From assembly GCF_004348895.1 (NCBI RefSeq), contig NZ_RRZK01000008.1, positions 248,001 to 312,000 of the forward strand: a DNA stretch of 64,000 nt, read 5' to 3'. Of this stretch, positions 26,535 to 34,104 are shown piece after piece. The stretch's first letter is position 1, and the number at the start of each line of letters is the position of its first letter. Origin of the DNA: Pseudomonas vancouverensis. Lineage in GTDB: Bacteria > Pseudomonadota > Gammaproteobacteria > Pseudomonadales > Pseudomonadaceae. The translations under genes and the position numbers were made by a program. The notes under the pieces were generated by a model, which worked only from the letters and a program-made list of their open reading frames with translations, was not told the DNA's origin and searched no databases.

Positions 26535-27175
26535 CCCATCCCCCTGACGTTCTTGATGACCTGGTTGCCCAGCTTGCGCCGCAGCGAGTGAATCAGGAAT
26601 TCCACGGCGTTGCTTTCCACTTCATTGCCCCAGCCGTAGAGGCGGTCTTCGAGTTCGCTGCGCGAGAGAATCGCCCCCGGTCGGATGAGCAGCGCTTGCA
26701 GCAGCGCAAACTCGCGGGCGGAGAGTTGCACATCGGCAGCGTCGGCGGTGCTGGCCTGTTTCGACACCAGGTCGAGCGATACCACGCCGTTGTCCAGTAC
26801 CGACTGGGCATTGCCACCCTTGCGCCGCAGCACGGCACGCATGCGCGCCAGCAGTTCGGCCATCGCGAAGGGCTTGAGCAGGTAGTCGTCGGCGCCACCG
26901 TCGAGGCCGCGCAAACGGTCATCGAGATTGTCCCGGGCGGTGATGATCAGCAACGGCACCGGGTTGTTGCCCCCACGGATGCTGTCGAGCACGTCCAGCC
27001 CGTCCTTGCCCGGCAGGCCGAGGTCCAGCAATACCAGATCGTAGGCTTGGGTTTGCAAGGCCGACAGCGCGGTCAGGCCATTCTTCACCCAGTCGGTGGC
27101 GTAGCTCGCATCCATCAGTGCGCCCTGGATGGCGTCACCAATCATCGGGTCGTCTTCGACCAGCAATATCCGCAT
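26510..27175 (-). CDS. OmpR-family response regulator (QseB/PmrA-like)
   Basis: This is a 221-residue regulator. The receiver domain starts MRILLVEDDPMIGDAI and has D51 (LLDLGLPGKDG) and K101-region LLKPF. The OmpR winged helix follows at about 125-218 (LSAREFALLQALLIRPGAILSRSELEDRLYGW). The ATG at 27175 starts exactly at the receiver domain; upstream in-frame sequence crosses a terminator hairpin and is not coding. The ribosome site is GGAGCGGGAC. It is coupled to its kinase, and its leader contains an intrinsic terminator. Confidence 0.93.
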   Translation of the reverse strand: MRILLVEDDPMIGDAIQGALMDASYATDWVKNGLTALSALQTQAYDLVLLDLGLPGKDGLDVLDSIRGGNNPVPLLIITARDNLDDRLRGLDGGADDYLLKPFAMAELLARMRAVLRRKGGNAQSVLDNGVVSLDLVSKQASTADAADVQLSAREFALLQALLIRPGAILSRSELEDRLYGWGNEVESNAVEFLIHSLRRKLGNQVIKNVRGMGWMVSKSA

Positions 27176-27188
27176 GTCCCGCTCCATC

Positions 27189-27222
27189 AAAAAAAAGCGC
27201 GAGGGCCAGGGCCGTCGCGCTT
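27189..27222 (-). terminator. Intrinsic terminator / attenuator before response-regulator gene
   Basis: On the leftward strand, AAGCGCGA (from 27222) pairs perfectly with TCGCGCTT (to 27195) and runs straight into eight T residues (27196-27189). It ends 13 bases before the response-regulator ATG, leaving no room for a promoter between them. It therefore ends the lipoprotein transcript and may attenuate the two-component operon. Confidence 0.8.
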
Positions 27223-27262
27223 GTATTGAAGCACCTGTGCCGGCGTTTGTCCGCCGTCGCAA

Positions 27263-27700
27263 TCAGGCCTTGGCTTGCATGGAGTCGAAGGCTTTCATCA
27301 ACTCATCCATGCGTGCCTTGCAGTCGCTCTGCTGAGGACTGTTGGCGCGCAGGGCGTCGAGGGCACGGTCGATGGCCTTGTCCAGCACGTGCCAGTCACT
27401 GGCGGCGCGTGGCTTGATGCCCGCTTCGGCGGAGTCCCAGGCGGTTTCCAGGTCCTTGATGCGGGCCTTGGCGCCGGCCAGGTCGTTTTTCTCGACCAGG
27501 GCACTGACGTCGGCGGCGATGGTGCGGAACTCCGACAGGTCGCCCAATTTCGAGGCGGACTGGCTTTGCGTGCTCGCCGAACTGCTGGCTGCGCTGCTGG
27601 CGGGTTTGTCGGCCGGTTTCGAACAGCCGGTGGCGATGCCCAGCAGGAAAATGGCCGAGACGATGGCGGTGTGACGAATGATGTTTTGAAGTACGCGCAT
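27263..27700 (-). CDS. Small putative lipoprotein
   Basis: This is a 145-residue secreted protein. A type II signal peptide ends with lipobox GIATGC (Cys26), followed by a serine/alanine-rich linker ([16 protein letters not shown]) and a helical domain of about 90 residues with a late cysteine ([10 protein letters not shown]). I do not recognise a named family. It lies 28 bases after the DUF347 membrane protein gene and upstream of the QseBC-like pair, so it may take part in signal reception; that is only positional. Confidence 0.8.
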   Translation of the reverse strand: MRVLQNIIRHTAIVSAIFLLGIATGCSKPADKPASSAASSSASTQSQSASKLGDLSEFRTIAADVSALVEKNDLAGAKARIKDLETAWDSAEAGIKPRAASDWHVLDKAIDRALDALRANSPQQSDCKARMDELMKAFDSMQAKA

Positions 27701-27728
27701 GATGATTCCTTGTTGAGTCGTTAAGCGT

Positions 27729-28493
27729 TTATTGAGTAAGGGGCTTGCGGTTGCCGACGCTGATTTGCGCAGCGGCCACCAGCAGCACGATGACGGTCAG
27801 GAAGATCGCGCTGGTCCAGGCCGCGCCCATGCCGAGGCCGCCGTAGGTCTTGGCCTGGGTCAGCAGGTCGCCGAGGGAGGCGCCGAACGGGCGGGTCAGG
27901 ATGTAGGCGATCCAGAAGGTCAGCACCACGTTGGCGCCCATGCGCCAGGCAATCAGGGTGGCGGCAATCAAGGCACCGAAAATCACTGCGCCGAGGGTAA
28001 AGCCAAGACCGAGGGCTTCGGTGGCCAGGTCACCGGCGGCGGTGCCGAGGGCGAAGGTGCACAGCACCGTGGTCCAGTAGAACCACTCCCGGCGTGGCGT
28101 GACGATCTCGCGGATCGACAGGTTGTGCTCCACCCGATACCAGATGTAGAAATTGATCGCCAACAGCACGGAGAACACGGCGGTGCTGGCGTACAGACTG
28201 ACGTCGAGCATGTCGGTGAGGATGTCGGTGATCTGCGTGCCGACGATGCTCACCAGCACCACGGTCAGCCAGTAGATCCACGGCGTGTAAGCCTTGGTGC
28301 GCAGTTGCAGGAACAGAGCGATGCCCAGCAGCAAGGCCATGCCGATACTGGTCGGACCGGCGCCGAAACCGACGTCGACGGCGAGAAAGTCGGCGCCGGT
28401 TTCACCGACTGTGGTGGACAGGATCTTGATGATCCAGAAGGCCAGCGTCACTTCGGGTACTTTGTTGAGCCATCCGGCTTTTACGGGATTCAT
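27729..28493 (-). CDS. DUF347/COG4705-type membrane protein with four internal repeats
   Basis: This is a 254-residue integral membrane protein with about eight hydrophobic segments. Four copies of a W-x9-G-x4-D motif occur at W20/G30/D35, W75/G85/D90, W140/G150/D155 and W194/G204/D209. This points to a pseudo-symmetric fold with tryptophan, glycine and aspartate at the same place in each repeat. Family knowledge: DUF347 repeat proteins (COG4705) are widespread and poorly characterised. The buried aspartates suggest cation handling, which is inference. Its Shine-Dalgarno lies in a stem (28505-28538). It is followed by the lipoprotein gene. Confidence 0.85.
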   Translation of the reverse strand: MNPVKAGWLNKVPEVTLAFWIIKILSTTVGETGADFLAVDVGFGAGPTSIGMALLLGIALFLQLRTKAYTPWIYWLTVVLVSIVGTQITDILTDMLDVSLYASTAVFSVLLAINFYIWYRVEHNLSIREIVTPRREWFYWTTVLCTFALGTAAGDLATEALGLGFTLGAVIFGALIAATLIAWRMGANVVLTFWIAYILTRPFGASLGDLLTQAKTYGGLGMGAAWTSAIFLTVIVLLVAAAQISVGNRKPLTQ

Positions 28494-28504
28494 GGGTGGT
28501 CAGC

Positions 28505-28538
28505 CTCTCCTGAGCAGCGCAGGACTTGCGCAGGAGAG
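28505..28538 (-). promoter_or_regulatory. Hairpin sequestering the ribosome site of the DUF347 gene
   Basis: CTCTCCTG and CAGGAGAG (28505-28512 against 28531-28538) pair perfectly on the leftward RNA, with an inner GCGCA/TGCGC stem. The 3' arm is the AGGAG Shine-Dalgarno, 11 bases before the ATG at 28493. Translation would need this hairpin to open. Seen in sequence; function inferred. Confidence 0.5.
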
Positions 28539-28555
28539 AAATTACCCAGCGAAAC

Positions 28556-29941
28556 TTAGCTCAGACTGAGGGCCGGCAAATGGTTTGCCGAACCGAGCAG
28601 ATCGATACGGCAGCCTGGGGCGGCATCGCTGACTGTCAGCTTCATGTCATGCAGGCGCGCCACCGCCGAGACCATGCTCAGGCCCAGGCCATTGCCCGGT
28701 GTATGGCGGCTGGATTCGGCGCGATAAAGACGCCGGAGGACAGCTTCGCGTTCCGCCGGGGCGATCCCCGGCCCGTTGTCCAGCACACGAATGCCGACGC
28801 TGCCGGGTTCGGCGATCACACTCAGGCTGATCTGGCTGTGGTCCGGGCAAAACTTGATGGCGTTGTCCAGCAGGTTGCAGATCGCATCGAACAGCAACTG
28901 CGCATCGCCGGCGATGATCGCCGGTGCCTGGCTTTCATTGAGGGTCAGGCTGATGCCACGCTCTTCGGCCAGTGGCTCGTACAGCTCGGCGGCGTCGGCG
29001 CTGATCAGGTTGAGGTCCAGCGGCGCGAAATGACTGCGCCGTGCGCTGTTTTCGATTTCCGAGATGCGCAACAGGGCTTTGAAGGTCAGCAACAGGGCTT
29101 TGGCTTCGATCAGCGCCGCGTCGATGCTGGCCGCGTACTCGGCCTCATCCAGGCCACGGCGCTGGGTGCGCTCGAGGCCGGCGATCAGCCGGGTCAGCGG
29201 GGTACGCAAGTCGTGGGCGATGTCGTCGCACACGCCCTTGACCTCGCTCATCAGCCGCTCCAGTTCATCGAGCATGCCGTTGACCACCGAAGCGAGGCGG
29301 TCGATGTCGTCGTTGTTGCCCTGGATCGGCAGGCGTCCGGTCAAGTCGCCTTCGATGATGCCCTTGATCGAGCGGCTGACCTTGTCCAGGCGGCGGTGTG
29401 CCGAGTAACCCAGCAGCACCGCACCGAACAGGCCCACCACCAGCAGCAACACGCCGCCAGAGATCAGCGCGCGGATCAGCAGCTCATCGAACTCACGAAT
29501 GTCGTGAATATCCTGGGCCACCAGCAAGGTCTTGCCGTCGGCCAGACGATGGACGATGAAACGCACCGGACGCTTGCGCCCGTTGTCCTTGACCCAACTG
29601 AATTCCTGGGGTTTGTCGTAGGCCGAGAAGGGCGGCAGCTGGCGGATGGCGCCAGCGATGAAGCGGCCGTCAGCATCGAACAGGCTGTGGGGCAGGCGGG
29701 CCTCGACGTCCTGCACGGCATGGTTGCGGATCTCCTTGAGCTGCAATTCGGGGTCCTGGGCGCTGCGGTTTTCTACTTGGCGGTACAGTGCGGTATCGGC
29801 TTCGGCTTTCAGGTAGAACGCGGTCTGCCAATAGACGTAGCCGAACAGTGCGAGGAACGAGCAGCCGAACAGGCCGAGAAACAGCAATCCCGTGCGAAAG
29901 CTGATGGTGCGCGGGATTTCACTCAGGCGAACGGAGGACAT
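28556..29941 (-). CDS. Sensor histidine kinase with HAMP domain
   Basis: This is a 461-residue inner-membrane kinase. Helix 1 is at about 18-38, the periplasmic region at 39-155, helix 2 at about 158-178, HAMP at about 180-235, HisKA with H243 (DDIAHDLRTPLTRL), and HATPase with NLLDNAIKF, LDNGPGI and GNGLGLSM. The ATG at 29941 has GGAG upstream and overlaps the end of the response-regulator gene by 23 bases, so the two are coupled. The general layout resembles heavy-metal or envelope-stress kinases. Confidence 0.92.
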   Translation of the reverse strand: MSSVRLSEIPRTISFRTGLLFLGLFGCSFLALFGYVYWQTAFYLKAEADTALYRQVENRSAQDPELQLKEIRNHAVQDVEARLPHSLFDADGRFIAGAIRQLPPFSAYDKPQEFSWVKDNGRKRPVRFIVHRLADGKTLLVAQDIHDIREFDELLIRALISGGVLLLVVGLFGAVLLGYSAHRRLDKVSRSIKGIIEGDLTGRLPIQGNNDDIDRLASVVNGMLDELERLMSEVKGVCDDIAHDLRTPLTRLIAGLERTQRRGLDEAEYAASIDAALIEAKALLLTFKALLRISEIENSARRSHFAPLDLNLISADAAELYEPLAEERGISLTLNESQAPAIIAGDAQLLFDAICNLLDNAIKFCPDHSQISLSVIAEPGSVGIRVLDNGPGIAPAEREAVLRRLYRAESSRHTPGNGLGLSMVSAVARLHDMKLTVSDAAPGCRIDLLGSANHLPALSLS

Positions 29942-30611
29942 AACCGGCTCCACGAATGGTATGGATCATCGGCGGCTCACCTTCACCGTCGATCTTGCGG
30001 CGCAGGCGGCTCATGTGTACTTCGATCACGTTGGTGCGCTCGTCATAGCTGTAGTTCCACACCGCTTCGAAGAGCATGGTGCGGGTGACCACTTGTCCGG
30101 CGTTGCGGATCAGGTGTTCGAGCAGCGCGTATTCCCGAGGCACCAGCTCGATCAGCCGTTCGCCACGACGGACCGAGCGGCTGAGCAGGTCGACTTCCAG
30201 ATTGGCGACGCGCAGGCGCGTCTCCCGAGGCTCGGCAACCGGCTCGGCACGACGGCGGTTCAAGGCGTCCAGACGGGCGGTCAGTTCGATGAACTCGAAC
30301 GGCTTGGTCAGGTAGTCATCACCACCGGCGCGCAGGCCACGCACCCGTTCGTCGAGGGCGCTGAGGGCGCTGAGGATCAACACCGGCGTGCTGACACTGG
30401 CCGCGCGCAACGCCGTCAGCACGCCCAGGCCATCGAGGCCGCCGGGCAGCATGCGGTCGAGCACGATCAGGTCAAACGGTTCGCTCAGCGCCTTCAACAG
30501 GCCCTCGCGGCCATTGTTCACGCAACTGACGGTGAAGCCGTGGTCACACAGGGCCGCTTCGATTTCACGGCAGGTGGGCAAGTCGTCTTCGACGACCAGT
30601 ACATGGGTCAT
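29919..30611 (-). CDS. OmpR-family response regulator
   Basis: This is a 230-residue regulator. The receiver domain starts THVLVVEDDLPTC and has D52 (IVLDRMLPGGLDG; one glycine more than the usual LPGxDG loop). The OmpR winged helix is at about 132-228 (LVPREYALLEHLIRNAGQVVTRTMLFEAVW). ATG 30611 starts the receiver domain; the ribosome site is weak. It is transcribed away from a second OmpR-type regulator gene, with 117 bases between the starts. Confidence 0.92.
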   Translation of the reverse strand: MTHVLVVEDDLPTCREIEAALCDHGFTVSCVNNGREGLLKALSEPFDLIVLDRMLPGGLDGLGVLTALRAASVSTPVLILSALSALDERVRGLRAGGDDYLTKPFEFIELTARLDALNRRRAEPVAEPRETRLRVANLEVDLLSRSVRRGERLIELVPREYALLEHLIRNAGQVVTRTMLFEAVWNYSYDERTNVIEVHMSRLRRKIDGEGEPPMIHTIRGAGYVLRSPE

Positions 30612-30728
30612 GGCAGTTGAACCGCTCACTTGATCGGGCAGAGATGGCATAGTGTGGCAAAGCCTGCGCCGGCGTCACGTTCCCGTTGGCTAAATAAAAG
30701 TTCAGGTTCGAGTTCAGGAGACAGTGCC

Positions 30729-31418
30729 TTGCGCATTCTCGTGGTTGAAGATGATGCCCAGACCGCCGCCTACCTGCTGCGCGGCTTGAGCGAAAGCGGG
30801 CATGTGGTCGATATCGCCGACGATGGTGATGCGGGGCTGGGCATGGCCCTCGAAGGCATTTATGACGCCTTGATTGTCGACCGGCGCTTGCCCGGCCTCG
30901 ACGGCATCGAGCTGATCAAGGCGGTGCGTGCGCGGCAGCTGCGGGTGCCGATCCTGATGCTCAGTGCACAGGCCTCGACCACCGACAAGGTGCAAGGCTT
31001 GCAGGCCGGTTGTGACGATTACCTGGCCAAGCCCTATGCCTTCGCCGAGGTGCTGGCTCGGCTCGATGCCTTGCTGCGCGGGCGCGACCCGGTCGCCGGT
31101 TCCTCGCGGCAGTTGCAGGTCGGCGAATTGCAGCTGGACTGCGCCACGCGCACGGCGGTGCGGCAAGGTCGGGTCATTGCCTTGCAGCATCGCGAGGCGT
31201 TGCTGCTGGAAAAACTCATGCGCCACAGCGGCCAGGTGGTCACCCGCGACATGCTGCTCGACAGCGCCTGGGACTATGACTTCGACCCCAACGACAACGT
31301 CATCGACAAACACATCCATCGCCTGCGGCGCAAACTCGATGAAGGTTTCGCGTACTCGCTGATCAAGACCATTCCCGGCGCCGGCTACAGCTTTCAGGTC
31401 GCACCGGCGCAAGGCTGA
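30729..31418 (+). CDS. OmpR-family response regulator, TTG start, no adjacent partner kinase
   Basis: This is a 229-residue regulator. The receiver domain starts RILVVEDDAQTAAYL and has D51 (LIVDRRLPGLDG). The winged helix follows at about 128-225 (LQHREALLLEKLMRHSGQVVTRDMLLDSAWDYDFDPNDNVID), in the CopR/CusR group. The only start that places the receiver domain correctly is the TTG at 30729, with AGGAG nine bases upstream; there is no ATG nearby. No kinase gene follows. It precedes the RND efflux operon by 105 bases and is its likely regulator, perhaps using the kinase of the divergent pair. Confidence 0.9.
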   Translation: MRILVVEDDAQTAAYLLRGLSESGHVVDIADDGDAGLGMALEGIYDALIVDRRLPGLDGIELIKAVRARQLRVPILMLSAQASTTDKVQGLQAGCDDYLAKPYAFAEVLARLDALLRGRDPVAGSSRQLQVGELQLDCATRTAVRQGRVIALQHREALLLEKLMRHSGQVVTRDMLLDSAWDYDFDPNDNVIDKHIHRLRRKLDEGFAYSLIKTIPGAGYSFQVAPAQG

Positions 31419-31522
31419 ACAAAAGTTTATCTGCCGGCGAACGCTCTGGCAGGCACCCCTGGTTATCTTCGCGGCATTCGTGGATTGCTCCACAGAGGCT
31501 CAAGCGAGGGGATGGCTTGCCC

Positions 31523-32941
31523 ATGTCGGTTTCAACCTTGGCGGCGCGCGGTTGGCGCGCTGCGTGTCGTTCACCTTTATCCGTGGCGTTGCTTGGCGCG
31601 CTGATGCTCGGCGGCTGTTCCATGGTGCCCGAGTATCGGCAGCCAGCGCTGCCGTTGGCGCAGCAATGGCAGGGCGCCGAGGCGGGCTCGGCGGCCGCCG
31701 GTGGTCAATGGTGGCGCGAATTTCACAGTGCCGAGTTGGATCAATTGATCGCTCGCGGACTGGCGTCCAATTACACCCTCAAGGCCGCGGTCAGCCGCAT
31801 CGATGAAGCCCGCGCCTCGGCGCAGGTGGCGGGTGCGGGGCAATACCCGGCACTGAACCTGGGCGGCAATTACCAGCGCCAGAACAATTACGGCACCACG
31901 GAAAAACGCAGCGTGTTTGCCGAAGCGACTTATGAAATCGATTTCTGGGGCAAACAGCGCGCGGCGGCGGATTCGGCCGATGCCCTGGCCAATGCCACGG
32001 TGTTCGATGCCCAGACCCTGCGCATGAGCCTGGGCGCGAGCATTGCCGACCGTTACTTCGAAGTGCTGTCGCTGACCGATCGCCTGCGCCTGGCCCAGTC
32101 CATTGCCGATGACGCGCGGCAGGTGCTGGACCTGGTGCAGGTCCAGGCCAGTCAGGGCGCGGTGTCGAACCTCGAAGTCGAGCAGCAGCGCAATGCCATG
32201 CAGACCTTTGAAGCGGCAATGCCGCCACTGCGCCAGCAGCGCGATCTGGCCTTGTACCAGTTGGCCGTGCTGGTCGGTGCACCGCCGGAAGGCTTCACCG
32301 TGCAAGGCGACGGCTTGAAGGCCCTGCAAGTGCCACAGCCATCGACCGGACTGCCGATCGGCCTGCTGCGCCAGCGTCCGGACATTCAGGCCGCCGAGGC
32401 ACGGCTGCAATCGGCCAACTTCGACGTCGGCGTCGCCCGCGCCGCGTTTTTGCCCAACCTGTCGCTGGACTTGCTGGGCGGTATCGACACCCTGGCGGGC
32501 GGGCAGATCTGGAGCGCCATCGGCAGCATCAGCCAACCCTTGTTCGCCGGTGGTCAGCTCAAGGGCCAACTGCATTTCGACCAGGCCCATGTCCAGGAAC
32601 TGACGTCGAGTTATCGCGAGTCGATCATCGAAGGCCTGCAGGACGTGGAAACCCAGCTCAGCGCCGCCCGTGAACTGGACAAGAGCTACGCGCTTAACCA
32701 GTCTGCCGTCGACTCGGCCCGTGAAGCCGCGCGCCTGGCCCAGGTGCGCTACCGCCTCGGTTCCACCGACTTCCAGACACTGCTGATCGTCGAGCGTAAC
32801 CAATATCAGGCCGAAGACACGCTGTTGCAGGTTCGCCTCCAGCACTTGCAGGCCGCCGTCGGTCTGTTCCGCGCCTTGGGCGGGGACTTTTCCGCCGACA
32901 CCCTCGCTTCCAATTCCATTGCTCAGGTGGCTCACCCATGA
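31523..32941 (+). CDS. Outer-membrane efflux lipoprotein (OprM/NodT family)
   Basis: This is a 472-residue outer-membrane channel of a tripartite efflux system. The lipobox ends at Cys32 (LMLGGCS). The mature protein has VPEYRQPALPLAQQW and two OEP repeats, with the signatures ATYEIDFWGKQRAAADSA and LRQRPDIQAAEARLQSANFDVGVARAAFLP. The ATG at 31523 gives the correct signal peptide. Its stop codon overlaps the adaptor ATG (ATGA), so it is first in a coupled three-gene operon. Confidence 0.95.
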   Translation: MSVSTLAARGWRAACRSPLSVALLGALMLGGCSMVPEYRQPALPLAQQWQGAEAGSAAAGGQWWREFHSAELDQLIARGLASNYTLKAAVSRIDEARASAQVAGAGQYPALNLGGNYQRQNNYGTTEKRSVFAEATYEIDFWGKQRAAADSADALANATVFDAQTLRMSLGASIADRYFEVLSLTDRLRLAQSIADDARQVLDLVQVQASQGAVSNLEVEQQRNAMQTFEAAMPPLRQQRDLALYQLAVLVGAPPEGFTVQGDGLKALQVPQPSTGLPIGLLRQRPDIQAAEARLQSANFDVGVARAAFLPNLSLDLLGGIDTLAGGQIWSAIGSISQPLFAGGQLKGQLHFDQAHVQELTSSYRESIIEGLQDVETQLSAARELDKSYALNQSAVDSAREAARLAQVRYRLGSTDFQTLLIVERNQYQAEDTLLQVRLQHLQAAVGLFRALGGDFSADTLASNSIAQVAHP

Positions 32942-34104
32942 ATGCCTTGAACCCAGGTCGTCGCGTTGTGTTTGGGGGACTGGCCGTGCTCTCGCTGGCT
33001 GCTGCCCTTGGTGGTTTTCAATGGATCAGGCAGGCCCACGCCGCGCCGGTGCAGACCGACAGCGCGGCAGTGCCGGTGCAAATGAGCCAGGTCAGCCGGC
33101 AGGACCTGCCGATCTGGATCAGCGCCATCGGCAATGTGCAGGCGCTCAACAGCGTCAACGTGCGGGTGCGGGTCGACGGTGAACTGCAAAAGGTGCTGTT
33201 CAACGAAGGTCAGACGGTCACCGCCGGCAGCCTGCTGGCGGTGATCGATCCACGGGTGTATCAGGCCCAGGTCGCGCAGGCCCAGGCGTTGGTGGCCAAG
33301 GATCAGGCGCAACTGGCCAACCTCAAGGTCAACCTGGATCGCGCCAGTAAACTGGCCGCCGCCAAGGCCGGGCCGACCCAGGACGTCGACACTTACCGCG
33401 CGCAACTGGCCGCCCAGCAGGCCACGGTGCAAGCGGATCAAGCGGCGCTGGATAGCGCACGCCTGCAACTGGAGTTCACCCAGGTCAAGGCGCCGCTGAC
33501 CGGGCGCACCGGCCAGCGCCTGCTGGATGTCGGTTCGATTGCCCATGGCGCCGAAGCCACGGGACTGGTGACCATCACCCAGATGGACCCGATTTCCGTG
33601 GCGTTCGCCGTGTCTCAGGATGAGCTGGCGGAAATTCTCGAAGAGAACGCCAAGGGTGCCTTGCAGGTGGTCGCCATGACCCGCGACGGCCAGCAGGAAA
33701 TCGCTCGCGGTCAACTGAGTTTCATCGACAGTCAGGTGACCGCCGCCAGCGGCCAGATCCAGCTCAAGGCGCAGTTCGACAACGCCGCGGCGAAACTCTG
33801 GCCAGGTGAACTGGTGAGCGCACGGCTGCTGGTGCAAACCCGCAAGGACGTCGCGGTGGTGCCGGCCGATGCCGTGCAGCTGGGACGCCAGGGTAATTTT
33901 GTCTACGTGGTCGATGCCGATCAGCGGGTGCAGCCACGCCTGGTCGATGCCGCCACCGTGGTCGATGGCAAGCAGTGGATTCGCCAGGGGCTGGCGGCGG
34001 GAGAAACGGTGGTGGTGCAGGGCCAGTCCCGGGTCGCGCCGGGGCTCAAGGTCACGCCGGTGAAGACCGACGCCGCTGCCGATCTGGCGGAGGCGGCGCA
34101 ATGA
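32938..34104 (+). CDS. RND efflux periplasmic adaptor (MFP)
   Basis: This is a 388-residue membrane fusion protein. An N-terminal signal anchor (VVFGGLAVLSLAAALGG) is followed by the lipoyl half-motifs (VNVRVRVDGELQKVLFNEGQTVTAG and LEFTQVKAPLTGRTGQRLLDVGS), the alpha hairpin between them, and the beta-barrel domain. It is of the MdtA/AcrA type without a lipobox. It overlaps the genes on both sides by 4 bases. Confidence 0.95.
   Translation: MNALNPGRRVVFGGLAVLSLAAALGGFQWIRQAHAAPVQTDSAAVPVQMSQVSRQDLPIWISAIGNVQALNSVNVRVRVDGELQKVLFNEGQTVTAGSLLAVIDPRVYQAQVAQAQALVAKDQAQLANLKVNLDRASKLAAAKAGPTQDVDTYRAQLAAQQATVQADQAALDSARLQLEFTQVKAPLTGRTGQRLLDVGSIAHGAEATGLVTITQMDPISVAFAVSQDELAEILEENAKGALQVVAMTRDGQQEIARGQLSFIDSQVTAASGQIQLKAQFDNAAAKLWPGELVSARLLVQTRKDVAVVPADAVQLGRQGNFVYVVDADQRVQPRLVDAATVVDGKQWIRQGLAAGETVVVQGQSRVAPGLKVTPVKTDAAADLAEAAQ

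Noticed and set aside
28526..30088. 520-residue open frame on the plus strand
   Set aside because: It is antisense to a complete histidine kinase gene; no recognisable domain.
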